From the NCBI RefSeq assembly GCF_036014115.1, contig NZ_CP107913.1, positions 5,628,501-5,692,500 on the forward strand: a stretch of 64,000 bases of DNA, in the 5' to 3' direction. Both the position numbers and the translations under genes were made by a program. This DNA is from Streptomyces sp. NBC_00448. Lineage in GTDB: Bacteria > Actinomycetota > Actinomycetes > Streptomycetales > Streptomycetaceae. Position 1 is the stretch's first letter. Each line of letters opens with the position of its first letter. Below, piece by piece: positions 60,752 through 64,000 of this stretch. The notes under the pieces are model-generated. The model worked only from the letters and a program-made list of their open reading frames with translations, was not told the DNA's origin and made no database searches.

Positions 60752-61438
60752 TCACGCCACCGTGAACCCGCCGTCCACCGGCAGGATCGAGCCCGTCACG
60801 TAGTCCGCGCCGATCACGTAGCGGATCGCGCCCGCGACGTCCTCGGCGGTGCCGACCCGCCCGGACGGGACGGACTCCGCGGTGGCGGCGAACTGGGCCG
60901 CGCGCTGCTCCTCGGGCAGGAACGCCCACCAGTCGGTGTCGATGACGCCCGGCGAGACCGCGTTGACCCGGACCGGGGCGAGGTCGGCGGCCAGCGGGGA
61001 GACCATCCGCTCGATGGCGCCGTTCACCGCCGCGAGCCCGGCCAGCCCCGGCAGACCGGCGCGCGCGGACGCCGCCGAGAGCAGCGTCACCGAGCCGGTG
61101 ACCCGCGCCCGCTGGACGGCGAACAGGTAGGCGAAGAGCTTGCCGTCGAACGCGGCGCGTATGTCGGCGAGTTCGGTGTCCTTGATCGGGCCGACGCCGA
61201 CATGGCCCGAGCTGAAGGCGAGCACCAGGTGCTCGAAGGCGCCGATCCGCTCGAAGAACGCGGCGACCGCGTCCTCGTCGGTCCCGTCGACGCGCTCGGC
61301 GGTCAGCCCCTCGGCGGCGGCCGCCGATAGCCGCTCCCGGTTCCGCCCGGTCACGACGACCTCGGCGCCGTCCGCCCGCAGCGCCCGGGCCGTCGCGAGC
61401 CCGATGCCGGCCGTGCCGCCCATGATCACCACACGCAT
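60752..61438 (-). CDS. Atypical short-chain dehydrogenase/reductase lacking YxxxK
   Basis: 228 residues. Rossmann nucleotide-binding start MRVVIMGGTAGIGLATARAL and VVVTGRNRERL are normal, as are NAVSPGVIDTDWW and the C-terminal DYVTGSILPVDGGFTVA. At the catalytic position, where SDRs have Y-x3-K, this protein reads GLAGLAAVNGAIERM, so Tyr and Lys are missing although LLSAAS supplies the Ser. GGGAG precedes the ATG. Divergent from a TetR gene that probably controls it. Confidence 0.85.
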   Translation of the reverse strand: MRVVIMGGTAGIGLATARALRADGAEVVVTGRNRERLSAAAAEGLTAERVDGTDEDAVAAFFERIGAFEHLVLAFSSGHVGVGPIKDTELADIRAAFDGKLFAYLFAVQRARVTGSVTLLSAASARAGLPGLAGLAAVNGAIERMVSPLAADLAPVRVNAVSPGVIDTDWWAFLPEEQRAAQFAATAESVPSGRVGTAEDVAGAIRYVIGADYVTGSILPVDGGFTVA

Positions 61439-61470
61439 GTCCGTGCTCCCTCGTTGATTCGATACGCGAT

Positions 61471-61500
61471 GTCTCGTTTCTATATCGAGACGTACCGTCT
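61471..61500. promoter_or_regulatory. TetR operator region between SDR and TetR genes
   Basis: Two overlapping dyads: GTCTCG-N9-CGAGAC (61471-61491) and AGACG-TAC-CGTCT (61488-61500). They sit midway between the divergent start codons (61438, 61520) in an AT-rich stretch, so binding could repress both. Confidence 0.6.
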
Positions 61501-61519
61501 TGTAAAGTAAGGTGAGCGC

Positions 61520-62092
61520 ATGACGGGTGACCGGCGGCCGGGGCGGCCACGCAGCGAGGCCGCGCGCCAGGCGATCCTGGGCGCGGCGATGGACGAGTTG
61601 AAGGAGCGCGGATACGCCGCGCTGACGGTGGAGGGCATCGCCGCGCGGGCCGGCGTCGGCAAGCAGACGATCTACCGCTGGTGGCCGTCGAAGGCGGACG
61701 TCGTGCTGACCGCCCTGCTCGACCTGTCCGAGACGACGATCACGGTGCCGGACGAGGGCTCGCTGGCGGACGACCTGAGGGGATTCCTCGCCGAGACCTT
61801 CCGGCAGCGCGGGCAGCGGCCGGTGCTGGCCGGCCTGATGGCGCAGGCGCTGCTCGACCCGGTCTTCGCGACGGCGTTCCGGGAGCGCTTCCTGTTCCGG
61901 CGGCGCGCGGTGCTCCGGGAGATCCTCGAACGGGCCGCCGCCCGCGGCGAGATCGCGCCCGACCTCTCGCTGGAGCTGCTGATCGACGTGGTCTACGGCG
62001 TGCTGTGGTACCGGCTGCTGATCGAACACGCGCCCCTGGACGACGAGGCGGGTCGTCGGCTCGCCGACCTGGTGCTGCGGGCGGTGCGTTAG
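61520..62092 (+). CDS. TetR-family transcriptional regulator
   Basis: 190 residues: GRPRSEAARQAILGAAMDEL, RGYAALTVEGIAARAGVGKQ, TIYRWWPSKADVVLTALLDL (HTH with YRWW recognition helix) and a TetR_C-type ligand domain (ALLDPVFATAFRERFLFRRR, LLIDVVYGVLWYRLLIEHAP). Divergent from the SDR gene, its likely target. Confidence 0.93.
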   Translation: MTGDRRPGRPRSEAARQAILGAAMDELKERGYAALTVEGIAARAGVGKQTIYRWWPSKADVVLTALLDLSETTITVPDEGSLADDLRGFLAETFRQRGQRPVLAGLMAQALLDPVFATAFRERFLFRRRAVLREILERAAARGEIAPDLSLELLIDVVYGVLWYRLLIEHAPLDDEAGRRLADLVLRAVR

Positions 62093-62175
62093 CGGAGCCG
62101 GTGGGTGCTGGGGGAGTCGGTGGGGCGGGCGCGGGTCGCCGGCGGTCGCCCCCGTACGCGTACCGCCGTCGCCCG

Positions 62176-62195
62176 CGAACCGTGCCCGCGGTTCG
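62176..62195. terminator. Hairpin between convergent TetR and membrane-protein genes
   Basis: Arms CGAACCG/CGGTTCG (7 bp) with a 6-base loop. Confidence 0.4.
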
Positions 62196-62219
62196 ACGCC
62201 CGCGGAGGGTGCTCGCGCG

Positions 62220-62687
62220 CTACGCCCGAGACCTGCTGAACGTGCCCGCGACGCCGACCACCGCCGCCACCACGGCACCGTGCCACAGGCCGGTCCACAC
62301 CGACCCGAAGAGGCCCTGGCTGGTGAGCACCTGCCGCACCACCACGTCGGTCAGGAACATCATCCCGGCCGGCACGGCGGCCACCTGCCACGGGTGCGAG
62401 CGCGCCCAGCGCCTGATGCGGTGGTCCCGGCCGGCGCCCCGCGAGGAGTAGCCGAGCACCGAGCCCGCCCCGCCCACGCAGAAGAACAGCAGCGCGGCCA
62501 CCGACAGCGCGCTGCTCAGGATGCCGAGCCCGAAGTGCCCGCCCACGAGGTGCAGGACCAGCGACACTCCACCGCCCAGCGCGCCCACGACGGCGGCCGG
62601 CCGCCAGGGTCCGAGGGTCACGGAAGCCACGGCCAAGTGCCGCTTCTCCGCGCCCGATACAGAGATTTCACGGGATGAACGACTCAT
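62220..62687 (-). CDS. Hypothetical four-helix membrane protein
   Basis: 155 residues from ATG 62687. Four hydrophobic segments: AAVVGALGGGVSLVLHLVGG, ILSSALSVAALLFFCVGGAG, WQVAAVPAGMMFLTDVVVRQ, and WHGAVVAAVVGVAGTF, with a basic cytoplasmic loop (SSRGAGRDHRIRRWARSH) between the second and third. No family recognised. Confidence 0.6.
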   Translation of the reverse strand: MSRSSREISVSGAEKRHLAVASVTLGPWRPAAVVGALGGGVSLVLHLVGGHFGLGILSSALSVAALLFFCVGGAGSVLGYSSRGAGRDHRIRRWARSHPWQVAAVPAGMMFLTDVVVRQVLTSQGLFGSVWTGLWHGAVVAAVVGVAGTFSRSRA

Positions 62688-62800
62688 ACCGCAACGGTCC
62701 ACCCCGCCCCGCCCGCACGCCATAGGGGATGACCCTGAGCCGCCCCCTACCGGTCCCTACCGCCCCGGGAGTACCCGCCGTACGGCGCGACCCCGTACGG

Positions 62801-62806
62801 CATGAT
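62801..62806 (+). promoter_or_regulatory. -10 hexamer of a leaderless start (TPR gene)
   Basis: CATGAT, seven bases, then ATG at 62814; this favours 62814 over ATGs at 62802 and 62805. Confidence 0.5.
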
Positions 62807-62813
62807 GACGGCC

Positions 62814-63299
62814 ATGACCTCGTACGACGCGCACGCCGCGGCCGAAGCGACCCGGCTGCGCGAGGCAGGGGACCGCGACGCCCTGCTCGCCCTCGCCGCG
62901 CGGCACCCGCAGGACCCCGCCGTCGCGTACCAGACCGCCTGGCTGCACGACCGCCTCGGCCTCGAAGCCGAAGCCGTCCCGTTCTACGAGACCGCGCTCG
63001 CCGTCGGCGGCCTGGACGACGAGGACCGGCTCGGCGCCCACACCGGCCTCGCCAGCACCTACCGGGTGCTGGGCCGGTACGACGACGCGCTCGCCGCCTT
63101 CGACCGCGCCCTCGCCGAATACCCGGGCGACCCGGCCCTGACCGCCTTCCGCGCGATCGCCCTGCACAACCTCGGCCGCTCCGGCGACGCCGTGGCCGAC
63201 CTGCTCAAACTCCTCACGGCCACCAGCTCCGCACCCGCCGTCGCCCGCTACCGCCGCGCGCTCGACCACTACGCCGACCACCTCGACGAGACGGTCTGA
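62814..63299 (+). CDS. Tetratricopeptide-repeat protein
   Basis: 161 residues from ATG 62814. Two to three TPR units: DPAVAYQTAWLHDRLGLEAE, LGAHTGLASTYRVLGRYDDA, LAAFDRALAEYPGDPALTAF with the helix-turn-helix spacing of TPRs, and a final helix ARYRRALDHYADHLDE. Probably a small cytoplasmic scaffold. 103 bp upstream of proC. Confidence 0.8.
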   Translation: MTSYDAHAAAEATRLREAGDRDALLALAARHPQDPAVAYQTAWLHDRLGLEAEAVPFYETALAVGGLDDEDRLGAHTGLASTYRVLGRYDDALAAFDRALAEYPGDPALTAFRAIALHNLGRSGDAVADLLKLLTATSSAPAVARYRRALDHYADHLDETV

Positions 63300-63402
63300 C
63301 CCCCGGTTCGCCTGCCCGAGGAGTGGACGCGGCCACCACCTCGCCCCCGCCCCTGCGAGGATGACCGGACAGGGAGCCCCGTACCGCTTGAGGTGAACCG
63401 CC

Positions 63403-64000
63403 ATGACCGCCACCACCGCCCTGACGCAGACCGTCGCCGTGCTCGGCACCGGGAAGATCGGCGAGGCGCTGCTCTCCGGGATGATCAGGGCCGGCTGGGC
63501 CCCCGAGGACCTGCTGGTCACCGCCCGCCGCACCGAACGCGCCGAGGAACTGCAGACCCGCTACGGCGTCGAGGCCGTCGGCAACGCGCACGCCGCCAAG
63601 ACCGCCGACACCCTCATCCTCGCCGTCAAGCCCCAGGACATGGGTGCCCTGCTCGCCGAACTCGCCCCGCACGTCGGCGCCGACAAGCTCGTGATCAGCG
63701 CCGCCGCCGGCATCCCCACCGCCTTCTTCGAGGAACGCCTCACCGAGGGCACGGCGGTCGTCCGGGTCATGCCCAACACCCCCGTGCTCGTGGACGAGGG
63801 CATGTCCGTGATCTCCGCGGGACGGCACGCCGACGAGACCCACCTGGCGCGCACCGAGGCGATCTTCCAGCCGGTCGGCAAGACCCTGCGCGTCCCCGAG
63901 AAGCAGCAGGACGCCGCCACCGCGCTCTCCGGCTCCGGCCCCGCCTACTTCTACTACCTGGTCGAGGCGATGACGGACGCCGGCATCCTGCTCGGGCTGC
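63403..64000 (+). CDS. proC: Pyrroline-5-carboxylate reductase, N-terminal part (3' end outside window)
   Basis: The first ~199 residues are present. Rossmann motif VAVLGTGKIGEALLSGMIRA, TLILAVKPQDMGALLAEL, VRVMPNTPVLVDEGMSVISA and the ProC signature beginning ALSGSGPAYFYYLVEAMTDA, cut by the window edge. ProC makes proline from pyrroline-5-carboxylate with NAD(P)H. GAGGTGA lies ~6 bases before the ATG. Confidence 0.95.
   Translation, partial: MTATTALTQTVAVLGTGKIGEALLSGMIRAGWAPEDLLVTARRTERAEELQTRYGVEAVGNAHAAKTADTLILAVKPQDMGALLAELAPHVGADKLVISAAAGIPTAFFEERLTEGTAVVRVMPNTPVLVDEGMSVISAGRHADETHLARTEAIFQPVGKTLRVPEKQQDAATALSGSGPAYFYYLVEAMTDAGILLGL

Overview
The window is very high-GC DNA with third-position G/C bias, GTG/TTG starts, short AT-rich promoters and many leaderless starts. 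Its gene content (Lsr2, ClpC, SigE-CseABC, DisA-RadA, CdgB, TerD, S-NAGS-type ArgA) indicates a Streptomyces or close relative (Streptomycetaceae). Gene blocks 14.6-18.4 kb, 23.4-35 kb and 42.7-59 kb match, from memory, core chromosomal neighbourhoods of S. coelicolor. Most of the window is therefore conserved chromosome carrying a few accessory insertions. Function calls come from reading the translated proteins; no database search was run.

Layout. 1-9 kb: mannoside utilisation (end of a GH38 alpha-mannosidase, an atypical ROK repressor, a secreted GH92 mannosidase with ricin-type lectin), interrupted by a sigma factor / zinc-finger / Asp23 envelope-stress cluster (2.4-4.8 kb). 8-14 kb: a Cys-nucleophile alpha/beta hydrolase, an ArsR-SRPBCC pair, an acidic-repeat membrane protein and a LuxR-type regulator. 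13.8-21.8 kb: TerB, TerD, ArfB-like release factor, flavin reductase, diguanylate cyclase CdgB, a NarL-type two-component pair and a quinone oxidoreductase. 22-29 kb: threonine aldolase and the tightly coupled DUF2520-panC-nadB-nadC-coaX run for pantothenate/CoA and NAD synthesis. 29-35 kb: small proteins, a BlaI-type regulator, ArgA, Lsr2 and ClpC.

35.2-38.9 kb is the most unusual locus: a two-gene module of a Trypco2 protein followed by a 1124-residue trypsin-NACHT-LRR protein, a bacterial NLR-like architecture expected in conflict (anti-phage) systems. 39-42.5 kb: an M23 cell-wall peptidase with a long structured leader, then a divergent TetR/DHA2 efflux pair whose shared intergenic region holds a near-perfect 23-bp inverted repeat. 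42.7-46.4 kb: the sigE-cseA-cseB-cseC cell-envelope stress operon. 46.6-46.8 kb: a tRNA-like element with an aberrant anticodon arm. 46.8-54.7 kb: mutY, a secreted protein, disA, radA and a membrane-tethered sigma-like/BACON protein that ends at a 56-bp perfect palindrome. 54.8-64 kb: Ppx/GppA phosphatase, sugar-phosphate isomerase family protein, ilvD, GT2 glycosyltransferase, an SDR lacking its YxxxK motif beside a TetR regulator, small membrane/TPR proteins and the start of proC.

How it fits together: envelope homeostasis recurs (SigE-CseABC, Asp23 cluster, M23 peptidase, DisA c-di-AMP synthase), both cyclic dinucleotide messengers are made here (CdgB, DisA), and cofactor synthesis (NAD, CoA) is grouped. 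Perfect hairpins mark most transcription-unit ends.
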